A stretch of DNA of 64,000 nt from the NCBI GenBank assembly GCA_001916965.1, contig MNTL01000001.1, forward strand, positions 124,001 to 188,000, in the 5' to 3' direction. Source of the stretch: Roseburia sp. CAG:10041_57 (lineage in GTDB: Bacteria; Bacillota; Clostridia; Lachnospirales; Lachnospiraceae). The notes beneath the pieces are model-generated. The model searched no databases. It worked only from the letters and a program-made list of their open reading frames with translations, and had not been told where the DNA came from. The position numbers and the translations under genes were made by a program. This document shows positions 43,043-51,456 of the stretch, in pieces. How positions within the stretch are numbered: the stretch's first letter is position 1; every line of letters begins with the position of its first letter.

Positions 43043-43077
43043 ATATGCAAAAACTACAATATATGGTTTTTGCATAT
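43043..43077 (-). promoter_or_regulatory. Perfect leader hairpin 2 of the GH28 gene
   Basis: 12-bp arms ATATGCAAAAAC and GTTTTTGCATAT around an 11-base loop, directly upstream of hairpin 1 in transcript order. It could be an RNA structure or an AraC operator. A TTTAGA-16-TATTAA pair about 43075-43105 is the best promoter candidate. Confidence 0.5.
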
Positions 43078-43119
43078 TAATAACTGTACCACACTTAATC
43101 TAAAAAGGCTACTGAAAAA

Positions 43120-43133
43120 TGTAAGCGTTTACA
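43120..43133. promoter_or_regulatory. cre site (CcpA) upstream of the GH28 gene
   Basis: TGTAAGCGTTTACA is a perfect match to the cre consensus TGWAARCGYTWNCW. It lies 162 bases before the GH28 start codon and just after the AraC gene stop. Confidence 0.8.
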
Positions 43134-43145
43134 GTATTTTTTACA

Positions 43146-43976
43146 TTACAGTAAATTTGTCTTCCGGTATTGGCTTGGGGATACATGTTTGATTTTGTGA
43201 AAGGCATCTCCGAAGTAATTACTGTCCATATATCCACAGTCGGAGGCTATCTGTGTGATGCTTTTATCGGTTGACAAAAGCAGGTCACAGGCATGGCGAA
43301 TCCTGACCGCATTCAGATATTCCTTGAAGCCAAAACCTGTCACTGTCTTGAATCTTCTGGAGAAATAGGAATCACTCATACAACTAAGCCTCGCCATTTT
43401 ATTTAAAGTAATGTTTTCCCTGTAATGATGGCTGATATAAACTGCTGCCGCTTCAATATCTTTGTCTTCCAGCTCTTCCGGGATTTCAGGCTGGGCATAA
43501 TTCTGACAGCGTATAATAAACAGGATAATCTCTTCACAATATCTGGTACAGAGCGCCTGCGATAATTCATCTTCATTTTCCTGTTCATGAAGCAGCCTGT
43601 CAAACAGTGATTCCAGATATCCCCGTCTGTTTGGAGGTATTGTCAGATGCTTGTGTTCAAAGCATTTTATAAAGGTATCACTTCCGATGTCTTCTAATAA
43701 ATGGTGAATAGATTCATGAGCAAAACAAAGTGCTATTCTCTCATGACCATCTTTTGAATCAAAAGTGGTTCTGTGGATTTCTCCTTTGGGAATCAGAACC
43801 ATATCGCCCTCTTTCACATGATACACACGATTATTTACGAATACTTTCCGTTTTCCATTTAACAGATAATAGAATTCATAGAAAGAATGAAAATGCTCTG
43901 TTTTCATTTCAAAATATGCTTCCCTGCGTACTCTGGACAGATTGATCTGACGCTGTTTTTCTACTTGTAATGCCAT
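43146..43976 (-). CDS. AraC-family transcriptional regulator
   Basis: A 276-residue regulator with an N-terminal cupin sensing domain (HFHSFYEFYYLLNGKRKVFVN, GDMVLIPKGEIHR) and two C-terminal helix-turn-helix motifs (NKMARLSCMSDSYFSRRFKTVTG and ITQIASDCGYMDSNYFGDAFHK, ending SPSQYRK). It stands directly upstream of the GH28 gene in the same orientation and beside the pectin genes, so it is the likely activator for galacturonate- or rhamnose-related inducers. The promoter is 44008-44036. Confidence 0.9.
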   Translation of the reverse strand: MALQVEKQRQINLSRVRREAYFEMKTEHFHSFYEFYYLLNGKRKVFVNNRVYHVKEGDMVLIPKGEIHRTTFDSKDGHERIALCFAHESIHHLLEDIGSDTFIKCFEHKHLTIPPNRRGYLESLFDRLLHEQENEDELSQALCTRYCEEIILFIIRCQNYAQPEIPEELEDKDIEAAAVYISHHYRENITLNKMARLSCMSDSYFSRRFKTVTGFGFKEYLNAVRIRHACDLLLSTDKSITQIASDCGYMDSNYFGDAFHKIKHVSPSQYRKTNLL

Positions 43977-44007
43977 TTATGCCACCATACCTTTCATCGT
44001 CAGTCTC

Positions 44008-44036
44008 ATTTTACCACATCTTATAAAAGTAGTCAA
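44008..44036 (-). promoter_or_regulatory. Sigma-A promoter of the AraC gene
   Basis: Minus-strand TTGACT (44036-44031), a 17-bp spacer and TAAAAT (44013-44008), about 30 bases before the start codon. Confidence 0.75.
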
Positions 44037-44149
44037 AAAATCTGTAGTTTTTACATATCATCATGATTTTTAAGTAGTTATTACTGGATTTTCGCAGTAT
44101 GATGTAACTGTTCTGAAATCACAGATATTCATACGAAATGGGGAGAATT

Positions 44150-45541
44150 ATGAATTTATTAAAGAAAACAGTCAACAGAGATCTGATTTTAAGCGGCAAT
44201 ATGGTACAGGCTATCATGTCTATCGCCATTCCTGTCGTGATCAATTCCTTTTTACAGACCATGTATAATCTGACGGACACCTTCTGGTTAGGGAAGATCG
44301 GTACAGAACAGTTAGCGGCAATCAATCTGGTAACACCTGTCCAAAGTATCATTATGAACTTTGGCTCCGGTATTACAGTAGCCGGTTCTGTACTGATTGC
44401 ACAATATATAGGAGCAAAAGATGATGAAAATGCGAAGTCCATGGCAAATCAGATTTTTGCCTGTGCAATGATCTTCGCTTTTGTATGTGCAGGACTGTGC
44501 TTTCTCTCCACTCCTGCTATCGTCAAATGGCTCGGAGCAGATGGAAATACATTAAAATACGGACGGATTTATCTACAGATTGTAGTTCTGGATATGCCGC
44601 TTCTGTATACAATTAATATTTTCAGCGCCATTAATCAGGCACAGGGAGATACGGTGCGCCCTATGCTGCTGAATCTGCTCGGTATTCTGATCAATATGGT
44701 TCTTGATCCGTTGCTCATGGTCGTGCTGGATCTGAATATTGCAGGAGCCGCCCTGGCTACCTTGTCTGCGAAGCTGCCCTCCGCCCTGATTGCCTTTTAT
44801 TCGCTGAATCAGAAGGATAAGCTGGTGCATCTGGACTTGAAACATATTCACTTTGAAAAAGACAAAATGAAATCCATTCTTCGTGTCGGACTTCCTACTG
44901 CTATTGGAGGCAGTACCATGCAGTTTGGTTTCCTGCTTATGAGTAAGAATGTATATAAATACGGTACACAGGCAATGGCAGCCTATGGTATCGGGAATAA
45001 GGTAAATGGTCTGATCACACTGCCCTCTAACGGCATCGGTTCTGCGGTTGCTACCATTGTTGGACAGAATGTTGGTGCAAATCAATATGACCGTGCCAGA
45101 CAAGGCTACCGTCTTTCCCAACGGATTAGTGTTGTTTTCTTATTTGTAGGTGGTTTGATCTTGTCCAGAGCATCCATTTCCGGTGCGATTGTCGGCATAT
45201 TTTCTGATGATGCACAAGTCGTTGCCATGGCTGCGGATTTCCTGAGTATTATGGCATTCTGGTGCTGGACGAATGGTATCTATAATTCTACGATGGGACT
45301 TTTTCAGGGTACCGGACATACTGAAGTTACGATGCTGGTGGATGCTTCAAGGCTGTGGGTATTTCGTTTCCTGACACTGTTTATCTGTGAGAGCATCCTG
45401 CACATGGGAGTCAGAAGTATCTGGTATTGTGTTGTTGTAAGTAACGGTATCTCCGCAGCAATACTCTATCTCCTTTACCGTACAAATATCTGGCGCAGAC
45501 CAACCATGAAAAAGACACAGAAAGCCAAAGGAGCAGCCTGA
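44150..45541 (+). CDS. MATE-family multidrug/organic-cation efflux transporter
   Basis: A 463-residue protein of twelve membrane helices with the MATE halves (for example IPVVINSFLQTMYNLTDTFWLGKIG and GLPTAIGGSTMQFGFLLMSKNVYKYG) and VATIVGQNVGANQYDRARQGYRLS. It probably exchanges Na+ or H+ for drugs or metabolites. ATG 44150 has GGGGAG upstream; the open frame extends four codons further. It is divergent from the AraC gene, and its stop touches the stop of the convergent debranching-enzyme gene. Confidence 0.92.
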   Translation: MNLLKKTVNRDLILSGNMVQAIMSIAIPVVINSFLQTMYNLTDTFWLGKIGTEQLAAINLVTPVQSIIMNFGSGITVAGSVLIAQYIGAKDDENAKSMANQIFACAMIFAFVCAGLCFLSTPAIVKWLGADGNTLKYGRIYLQIVVLDMPLLYTINIFSAINQAQGDTVRPMLLNLLGILINMVLDPLLMVVLDLNIAGAALATLSAKLPSALIAFYSLNQKDKLVHLDLKHIHFEKDKMKSILRVGLPTAIGGSTMQFGFLLMSKNVYKYGTQAMAAYGIGNKVNGLITLPSNGIGSAVATIVGQNVGANQYDRARQGYRLSQRISVVFLFVGGLILSRASISGAIVGIFSDDAQVVAMAADFLSIMAFWCWTNGIYNSTMGLFQGTGHTEVTMLVDASRLWVFRFLTLFICESILHMGVRSIWYCVVVSNGISAAILYLLYRTNIWRRPTMKKTQKAKGAA

Positions 45542-47530
45542 TTAAAGCTGCTCCCATTCATATACGGCCCGCAGGAGTTCACCTACACTCCAGGCCTGAG
45601 CAAAACATCCTCTTGAAACAGTAGGTTTAGCGCCATCATAGATTTCTGCCAGTTGTCCAAGACACCCTTCCTCCAGCCAGTATCGAATCGCTTCGATTCC
45701 TTCCGCCAGTTCTGCCTTATAGACAGATGTCTTGTCTGATGCATCCTGTCTTAAATACTTAGTCCAGGCACGGTAATAAGCGCCCAGTGGGAATGCCCAT
45801 ACTGTTCCCTGATGATATGCTCTGTCTCTTTCCTGCATACTTCCAATATAAATATCATGGAAAGCATTGTCACGAGGGGATAAGGTTCTAAGTCCTGCGG
45901 TTGTATACAATTCTTCTTTGATCTTATGAAGAACGCATAACTCTTTCTCTTTAGGAAGCATTGTATACGGCATGGATAATACCCACACCTGATTACAGCG
46001 CACCTGATTTTCTTCGCTGTTTCCAGATAATACATCCTTTAAGCAGTTTTCCTCTTCGTTCCAGAATTTCAGAAGAAATGCTTCTTTGACCTTGTCTGCA
46101 AGCTCTGCATAATGCTGTGCAAGCTCGTTATCCTGTTGCAGTAAAGCGAATTGCTTCATAATCTCCAAATCATTATACCAGTAAGCATTGATCTCTACAG
46201 GTTTCCCATGGCGCGGCGTAGGCAGATGATTTCCCACACGAACATCCATCCATGTCAGCTGTTCCAGGTCAGCACCTGCCTGAATCAGGCAATCTGAATC
46301 CATTCCAATGTGATAATCTGTTCCCGTCTCATAAGCAGTCATAATCCGTTTCAGCACATCCCACACTTCCTGCAAAAAGGCATTGTCCTTTGAAGTCTGG
46401 ATATATTCATATACTGCATTGATAAACAACAACGGGGCATCTACCGAATTGTACATGGGCTCAACATCACCCTCCGGGAACAGATTGGGTAAAAGCCCAT
46501 GATGTTCGTATTTGGCAAAGGTCTGAAGAATACTTTTACATTCTTCCAGTCTGCCTGTGACCAGAGTAGTTCCTGCCAGTGCGATCATCGTATCTCTTCC
46601 CCAGTCCTCAAAGAAGGGATAACCGGCAATAATGCTCTTGCCTTGCGTAGATTCCCTGTCTACTACATATGCATCTGCACTCAGAACGAGCTGTCTGCCG
46701 ATTTCACTGGACAGATGGGCTTTCTTTAATAGTGCTTCTTCATATGCCTGTCTGCTATGAAGTAATTCATCAAACAGTCCCTCATGGTATGTATAAGGTT
46801 TTGTACTTAAAATGACATTGATGTCATTTTGTGTTTCTCCTGTCTCTGTTTCACTGATATAAGAGTGAGTGCATACAGTCCTTCCCTGTTTTTCTCTGCC
46901 ATCACGTTCATCCTGTGAAAAATACATCGGTCCAAACAAGTGAGAGGGTTCTTCCTGCATCTGTGCATTGGCTGCAACGTAAAGGACATCCTCAGCCCCT
47001 TTGATCCGATACAGATTATCTTGTTCTATATTGACTGTAATCTGCTGCTTTTCACAAAATTCTTCTTTCTTAGGTGAAAAACGTAACATAGGTGTCAGGG
47101 TCAGTCTGCATTGGTGCTTTTGCTCAGAATGAATATTATATTGCAGCGCTACTGTATTTTCTCCATGAACCATGACCATTCTCTTGGATATCACGACATC
47201 TCCAATACGATAAGTCCAAGTAGGGATTTTATCATAGGAAAAGCTGTCCAAATAACGGAATCCTTCCAAATCCGGTTGATTCATCATTCTCTGGGAAGTC
47301 AGGACATAATTTGTACCATCCATCGAAAACGTTTCCAATAAATTAGAAATCAAATGTCTGCGTACATTGGGAGCTTTTTGCGCAGACATAAGTAATGCCT
47401 GATCGCCTCTTGCCAGAGAACCAATCACTGACAAGCTGCTGTATCCACCCAATCCGTTCGTCAGCAGGAAGCAATCCTTCTCTCCCTGCTCTATCGTATT
47501 CCAATTCTGACTGTTTCGTTCAAATCTCAT
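45542..47530 (-). CDS. Amylo-alpha-1,6-glucosidase, glycogen debranching enzyme (GH133 type)
   Basis: A 662-residue cytoplasmic enzyme that removes alpha-1,6-linked glucose at glycogen branch points. The N-terminal GDE_N domain (about 1-240; LLTNGLGGYSSLSVIGSLARG) is followed by the (alpha/alpha)6 barrel with the catalytic Asp in FFEDWGRDTMIALAG and the Glu in LAEIYDGAKPTVSRGCFAQAWS. The active-site residues are intact, unlike the GlgX-like protein at 25-27 kb. It lies 17 bp after the GNAT gene. Confidence 0.92.
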   Translation of the reverse strand: MRFERNSQNWNTIEQGEKDCFLLTNGLGGYSSLSVIGSLARGDQALLMSAQKAPNVRRHLISNLLETFSMDGTNYVLTSQRMMNQPDLEGFRYLDSFSYDKIPTWTYRIGDVVISKRMVMVHGENTVALQYNIHSEQKHQCRLTLTPMLRFSPKKEEFCEKQQITVNIEQDNLYRIKGAEDVLYVAANAQMQEEPSHLFGPMYFSQDERDGREKQGRTVCTHSYISETETGETQNDINVILSTKPYTYHEGLFDELLHSRQAYEEALLKKAHLSSEIGRQLVLSADAYVVDRESTQGKSIIAGYPFFEDWGRDTMIALAGTTLVTGRLEECKSILQTFAKYEHHGLLPNLFPEGDVEPMYNSVDAPLLFINAVYEYIQTSKDNAFLQEVWDVLKRIMTAYETGTDYHIGMDSDCLIQAGADLEQLTWMDVRVGNHLPTPRHGKPVEINAYWYNDLEIMKQFALLQQDNELAQHYAELADKVKEAFLLKFWNEEENCLKDVLSGNSEENQVRCNQVWVLSMPYTMLPKEKELCVLHKIKEELYTTAGLRTLSPRDNAFHDIYIGSMQERDRAYHQGTVWAFPLGAYYRAWTKYLRQDASDKTSVYKAELAEGIEAIRYWLEEGCLGQLAEIYDGAKPTVSRGCFAQAWSVGELLRAVYEWEQL

Positions 47531-47547
47531 TGTGTTTATCCTTTCTT

Positions 47548-48033
47548 TTAATCAATTTTTTCATAGGCAATTCTGGGACTTCCGTCTGAAATATAGATGA
47601 TTCCGCATTGTGCAAACCCATTCTTGACCAGAAGATGCTGCATGGTCAGATTATCATGGTGTGTATCTGCACGCAGGTGAGTACAAATATTCTGGCAAAA
47701 TGACACGCATGCCGCAAAAATGCCTTTTATCTGTCCATCACTGGCAAGGCGGTGTATCGTGCCATATGGAGAATCCTCCAGCCATTTTCCCTCTTCTATC
47801 ACCTGATAGGTAGGATCAGCACCCAGGATAAGGGCAAACGCTGCGTGAAGCTGTCCATTCTCTTCGCAGACATAAGAGCTGCCTTTTGCAATATCCGCTT
47901 CCAGTACTGCTCTGTTCGGATGCCCCGGTTTCCACTGTGTCGGATTGCCTGACTTGTCCATATATTCCTTTGCCAGACGGTAAATTCTTAACATTTCATC
48001 AATATCTTCCGGTTTAGCATGTCTGATTGTCAT
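47548..48033 (-). CDS. GNAT-family N-acetyltransferase
   Basis: A 161-residue acetyltransferase domain starting MTIRHAKPEDIDEMLRIYRLAK, with beta strands around QLHAAFALILG and the C-terminal MQHLLVKNGFAQCGIIYISDG. The canonical acetyl-CoA loop RxxGxG/A is replaced by SDGQIKGIFAACV, so the cofactor site is somewhat divergent. ATG 48033 has AAGGAG upstream. It overlaps the HxlR gene by 20 bases. The substrate is unknown. Confidence 0.85.
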   Translation of the reverse strand: MTIRHAKPEDIDEMLRIYRLAKEYMDKSGNPTQWKPGHPNRAVLEADIAKGSSYVCEENGQLHAAFALILGADPTYQVIEEGKWLEDSPYGTIHRLASDGQIKGIFAACVSFCQNICTHLRADTHHDNLTMQHLLVKNGFAQCGIIYISDGSPRIAYEKID

Positions 48034-48421
48034 TGTCGTACTCCTTTGCTTTGTCCTGCACATAATCCGATTTATGCTGACTGCCCCATTGACACATGGA
48101 TATCAGAATCGGGATCAATGATCTGCCACGCTCTGACAGGCTGTACTCTACCTTAGGTGGAATCTGCGGATATTCTGTTCTGATAATCAGAAAATCATTC
48201 TCCATTTCTTTGAGTGTGGCACTTAATGTCTTGTGAGAGATTGTGCCAAGACATCGTTTCAGTTCGTTGTATCTCATGACAGGCTTATGCTGTGCCAGCC
48301 AGTAGATGATGATCAGTTTATATTTGCCATTAATAAGGGATAAAGTATATCCAAAATCTGTATCTGTAATATTCTCTCCCGTATGACAGCACTCTTTATG
48401 TGGCATACAATTAGACGTCAT
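48014..48421 (-). CDS. HxlR-family transcriptional regulator
   Basis: A 135-residue winged-helix protein. Residues about 20-110 hold the HxlR pattern (LINGKYKLIIIYWLA, MRYNELKRCLGTISHKTLSATLKEME, VEYSLSERGRSLIPIL). The N-terminus carries three cysteines (CMPHKECC), which may serve redox or electrophile sensing as in related regulators. It is divergent from the cupin gene and precedes GNAT and the debranching-enzyme gene. Confidence 0.9.
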   Translation of the reverse strand: MTSNCMPHKECCHTGENITDTDFGYTLSLINGKYKLIIIYWLAQHKPVMRYNELKRCLGTISHKTLSATLKEMENDFLIIRTEYPQIPPKVEYSLSERGRSLIPILISMCQWGSQHKSDYVQDKAKEYDNDNQTC

Positions 48422-48450
48422 TTTTCGTTGACTCCTCCCATTACTTTCCT

Positions 48451-48471
48451 TTAGGTGAGTATATAACCTAA
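48451..48471. promoter_or_regulatory. Possible HxlR operator between hxlR and the cupin gene
   Basis: Arms TTAGGT and ACCTAA are separated by nine bases in the divergent promoter region; AAGTGTGCGTACTT follows as a second short inverted repeat (48470-48483). HxlR regulators commonly control a divergent neighbour. Confidence 0.4.
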
Positions 48472-48558
48472 GTGTGCGTACTTCCTTTTTTATAAATTGT
48501 AATGTATATTGTAGAAAAGGGCAATAATAGATTTAGAAATATTCAGGGGGTAACGATA

Positions 48559-49206
48559 TTGAATCAGATATTTAAGATTGAAGATTTGCGTCCAATCAGA
48601 AGCGGGATGACTGTTTCAAGGGATTCAAAGCTTGGAATAACAAACAAGGTCACGTATTTCTCTATGGGCGATGATACATCCATCAGTCAGGAAAGTTATG
48701 ACAGAATGACGATGTATATTGGTGCCGCCGGATGTGGAGAATTTATTATTGGGGAGAACCAGAGCACCGTTCCTATGGAGCCTGGGCAGGTACTCATTGT
48801 CCCTTCTAAGACATTATGTGGCATGCAGACATCTACCGGTATGGTATACACTGAAATTATTTTAGAAAAGGAGAACATTATGAACAAGAACATCAAAGCA
48901 AATGAAGTATTCGCATTAAAGGATCTCATCTCTTATGAAGAAGGCAGCATCGCAAATATGGATGTTGTAAGCAACCCTACTATGAAGTATGTGCTTATGG
49001 CATTCGATGCAGGTACAGGTCTGACACCTCACCGCGCACCCGGTAACGCTATCGTATTTGCTCTGGAAGGCAAAGCAACGATCGGCTATGAAGGTAAAGA
49101 TTATGAATTAAATGCCGGCGAGTGCTTCCACTTTGAAAAGAACGGACTTCATAGTGTAACAGCAAATGAGAAGTTCAAAATGGCACTTTTACTTGTATTA
49201 GAATAA
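48559..49206 (+). CDS. Double-cupin protein, unknown function
   Basis: A 215-residue protein of two cupin barrels: an N-terminal one (about 1-100; GAAGCGEFIIGEN, MEPGQVLIVPSKT) and a C-terminal one (about 130-215; TPHRAPGNAIVFALEGKATIGYEGKDYELNAGECFHFEKNGLHSV) with metal-ligand histidines. The open frame begins at 48502, but TTG 48559 follows GGGGGT at the right distance. It is probably controlled by the divergent HxlR. A small metabolite-binding or detoxification role is possible. Confidence 0.8.
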   Translation: MNQIFKIEDLRPIRSGMTVSRDSKLGITNKVTYFSMGDDTSISQESYDRMTMYIGAAGCGEFIIGENQSTVPMEPGQVLIVPSKTLCGMQTSTGMVYTEIILEKENIMNKNIKANEVFALKDLISYEEGSIANMDVVSNPTMKYVLMAFDAGTGLTPHRAPGNAIVFALEGKATIGYEGKDYELNAGECFHFEKNGLHSVTANEKFKMALLLVLE

Positions 49207-49218
49207 GGAATGAATAAG

Positions 49219-49252
49219 AAAAGAGGGACATTTTTGATAGTGTCCCTCTTTT
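49219..49252. terminator. Terminator after the cupin gene
   Basis: AAAAGAGGGACA and TGTCCCTCTTTT around a 10-base loop, followed by T. It also serves the convergent phosphoesterase gene. Confidence 0.85.
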
Positions 49253-49262
49253 TCTATATTTG

Positions 49263-50132
49263 TTATGATTTCCTGTTATGCAGTAGTTCCTCACATGCCT
49301 GTTGCCAACATTCTTCCGGTATCCTGGGCCATCTACATTCACCATATTTTATCTGGCAAAGTTCCATTGCTCTGTTTAAGGCGGTTCCATGCGCAACTGT
49401 TCCCCCTCTTAAAAGCTGTTCACTTACCTGCGTCCAGAAAGGCGCTGTTTCATAGAAAGACTTCTCTCTCATTTCTTTAATTACAGCTTCTACATCATAA
49501 TCCAATATTACAAATTCTACTTCCCATTGCTTGTCCTTACTATGTAAAATCATAAATTCTGCCTTTGATTTACCATTTAAAGGACAACCCACAGAACCAG
49601 AATTCCATACAGTCTTACCATATTGGGTAAAATTGGCAACTCGATGCGTATGCCCACATAAAATATACTTTGGTGCTACATCTGCAAAAATTTCTTTATT
49701 CTCAACATGACCAGGAAGAATCTTCTCAGATAGATTTCTGGGCGAACCATGACACAACATCAGATCAGGCATGCCATCCATATGTACTGTCATGGAAACA
49801 GGCAATCCCTTCAGATGATCCAGATCTCTGCCTGTAAGATGCTGACTCCCATAACGAATCATTCCAATGGTACTTGGATATGCGTCCCATTCAGGGTGGT
49901 TCTCCCCCAGTCCATTTAACTGATAGGTTTCTTTATTCCCCTTTATGATATAGCATGGGGCAATGTTTGGCAATTCATAAAGTATTTTTATGGTTTCTTC
50001 CAACCCCGGAAACTCCCCTACATAATCACCCAACAGACAATATGCATCAATGTTTTGTGTCTCCAGATATTTTAAGCACGTTTCAAACGCTATATGGTTG
50101 CTGTGAATATCTGATAATACAGCTATGTTCAT
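49263..50132 (-). CDS. Calcineurin-like metallophosphoesterase
   Basis: A 289-residue cytoplasmic phosphoesterase with the full metal site: LSDIHSNHIAFE, LLGDYVGEFPG, KGNKET, CHGSPR and LCGHTHRV, then WNSGSVGCPLNG. This is the YfcE/MJ0936-type fold; substrates range from nucleotides to phosphodiesters. The last 80 residues form an added helical region (AVIKEMREKSFYETAPFWTQ) and contain a cysteine- and Trp-rich end. It is divergent from cotJABC. Confidence 0.9.
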   Translation of the reverse strand: MNIAVLSDIHSNHIAFETCLKYLETQNIDAYCLLGDYVGEFPGLEETIKILYELPNIAPCYIIKGNKETYQLNGLGENHPEWDAYPSTIGMIRYGSQHLTGRDLDHLKGLPVSMTVHMDGMPDLMLCHGSPRNLSEKILPGHVENKEIFADVAPKYILCGHTHRVANFTQYGKTVWNSGSVGCPLNGKSKAEFMILHSKDKQWEVEFVILDYDVEAVIKEMREKSFYETAPFWTQVSEQLLRGGTVAHGTALNRAMELCQIKYGECRWPRIPEECWQQACEELLHNRKS

Positions 50133-50195
50133 GTGATTCTCCTAATCTTATATGCATGGTTGATATTTGTAAAATGCAACATTACCTGATTATAC

Positions 50196-50224
50196 CATAT
50201 TTTTGTAACCTTTTCACATATCTT
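50196..50224 (+). promoter_or_regulatory. Sigma-E-like promoter of cotJABC
   Basis: CATATT (50196-50201), a 15-bp spacer and CATATCTT (50217-50224) fit the sigma-E pattern (ATATT, 13-15 bp, CATACANT). The B. subtilis cotJ operon is also under sigma-E, active in the mother cell. Confidence 0.55.
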
Positions 50225-50271
50225 ATCATAATATGATACCAAAACGTATATTATGACAAGGAGAATGCATG

Positions 50272-50442
50272 ATGCAGGACTATAGACAAATGCCCTATGT
50301 AGACCAGTTCCCTATAGCTATGGCATATGTTCCGTGGCAGCAGAACTGTAACATGTACGAGAATCTGGACGAGGCTTTTCGGGTCGGCACAATTTTTCCA
50401 GTATTAAATAAGCCCTTCAAAGGAGGAGAAAAATGTCGATGA
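50272..50442 (+). CDS. cotJA: Spore coat-associated protein CotJA
   Basis: A 56-residue protein (58 codons if ATG 50269 is used) that is easily missed because it is short and overlaps cotJB by ten bases. It contains the CotJA signature MAYVPWQ and YENLDEAFRVGTIFPVLNKPF. AAGGAG lies 8 bases before ATG 50272. It is the first gene of cotJABC, made in the mother cell and deposited in the coat. Confidence 0.92.
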   Translation: MQDYRQMPYVDQFPIAMAYVPWQQNCNMYENLDEAFRVGTIFPVLNKPFKGGEKCR

Positions 50443-50711
50443 TGAATTGTAAATGTAATGAAAGACAGAGACTTTTGACAGAAATCAGCAAGGTGGATTT
50501 CGTATTAAAAGACCTGAATCTGTACCTTGACACGCACCCTTATGACCAACAGGCAATTGACCGATTCAGACAATATAACCGTATGAAGAAGCAATTAACT
50601 AAAGATTATACTAAGGCATATGGACCTTTGGAACTTAGCATTCTGGATGATTCCATGCGTGAATGGAAATGGTCATTGCAGGATTGGCCATGGGAAAGGG
50701 GGTATAACTAA
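50433..50711 (+). CDS. cotJB: Spore coat protein CotJB
   Basis: A 92-residue helical protein with the CotJB pattern ERQRLLTEISKVDFVLKDLNLYLDTHPYDQQAI and YGPLE...WKWSLQDWPWERG. GGAGGAG precedes the ATG. It overlaps cotJA and abuts cotJC, so the three products are coupled. Confidence 0.95.
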   Translation: MSMMNCKCNERQRLLTEISKVDFVLKDLNLYLDTHPYDQQAIDRFRQYNRMKKQLTKDYTKAYGPLELSILDDSMREWKWSLQDWPWERGYN

Positions 50712-51317
50712 ATGTGGAATTATGAGAAAAGATTGCAGTTTCCGGTAAATATTAAAGAAACAAACCCGGAAATAGCCAAGATTATCATTACGCAATATGG
50801 TGGCCCTGATGGTGAGCTTAGTGCATCCATGCGGTATCTGGCGCAGCGTTATACGATGCCCTACAATGCTGTTGCGGGTGTTCTGACAGATATTGGTACA
50901 GAAGAACTGGCGCATTTTGAGATGATTTGTGCGATTGTGCATCAATTAACCAGAGATTTAACACCGGAGCAGATCAAAGAATCCGGTTTTGGCGATTATT
51001 ATGTAGATCATACCCTCGCCCTGTGGCCACAGGCAGCCAGCGGTACGCCTTTCAGCGCGACCACATTCCAGTCCAAGGGTGATCCTATTACAGATCTGTT
51101 TGAGGATATGGCAGCTGAGCAGAAAGCCCGCACCACATATGATAACATCCTGAGACTGGTCAAAGATCCCGATGTTGTCGAACCGATCAAGTTCCTGCGT
51201 GCGCGAGAAGTTGTACATTTCCAGCGATTTGGTGAGAGCTTGAGAATCGTACAGGATAATCTGGATTCCAAGAACTTCTACGCATTCAACCCCGCCTTCG
51301 ATAATCCAAAATCATAG
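50712..51317 (+). CDS. cotJC: Spore coat CotJC, manganese-catalase family
   Basis: A 201-residue ferritin-like four-helix protein of the Mn-catalase family. The metal ligands are Glu/His in ELSASMRYLAQ, GTEELAHFEM, DMAAEQKARTTYDNI and REVVHFQRFGESL. It may protect the spore from peroxide. It starts directly after the cotJB stop. Three hairpins follow (51318-51450). Confidence 0.95.
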   Translation: MWNYEKRLQFPVNIKETNPEIAKIIITQYGGPDGELSASMRYLAQRYTMPYNAVAGVLTDIGTEELAHFEMICAIVHQLTRDLTPEQIKESGFGDYYVDHTLALWPQAASGTPFSATTFQSKGDPITDLFEDMAAEQKARTTYDNILRLVKDPDVVEPIKFLRAREVVHFQRFGESLRIVQDNLDSKNFYAFNPAFDNPKS

Positions 51318-51367
51318 TACCCAATCCAGCAGGCAGATAATTCATCTACCCGCTGGATATTTGTAAC

Positions 51368-51450
51368 GAAAAACGCTTGCGTTTTTCCTGTATGAAACTT
51401 AGAACTTCTTCACGAAAGAGCCTTTGCTCTGAGTGATTAGAAGTTCTTTT
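51368..51450. terminator. Hairpin terminators between cotJC and the spoVAF-type gene
   Basis: GAAAAACGC/GCGTTTTTC (51368-51387), then AGAACTTCT/AGAAGTTCT with a nested AGAGC/GCTCT stem (51401-51447) followed by TTTT. An additional stem ATCCAGC/GCTGGAT lies at about 51326-51359. The convergent genes probably share them. Confidence 0.65.
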
Positions 51451-51456
51451 CATACT

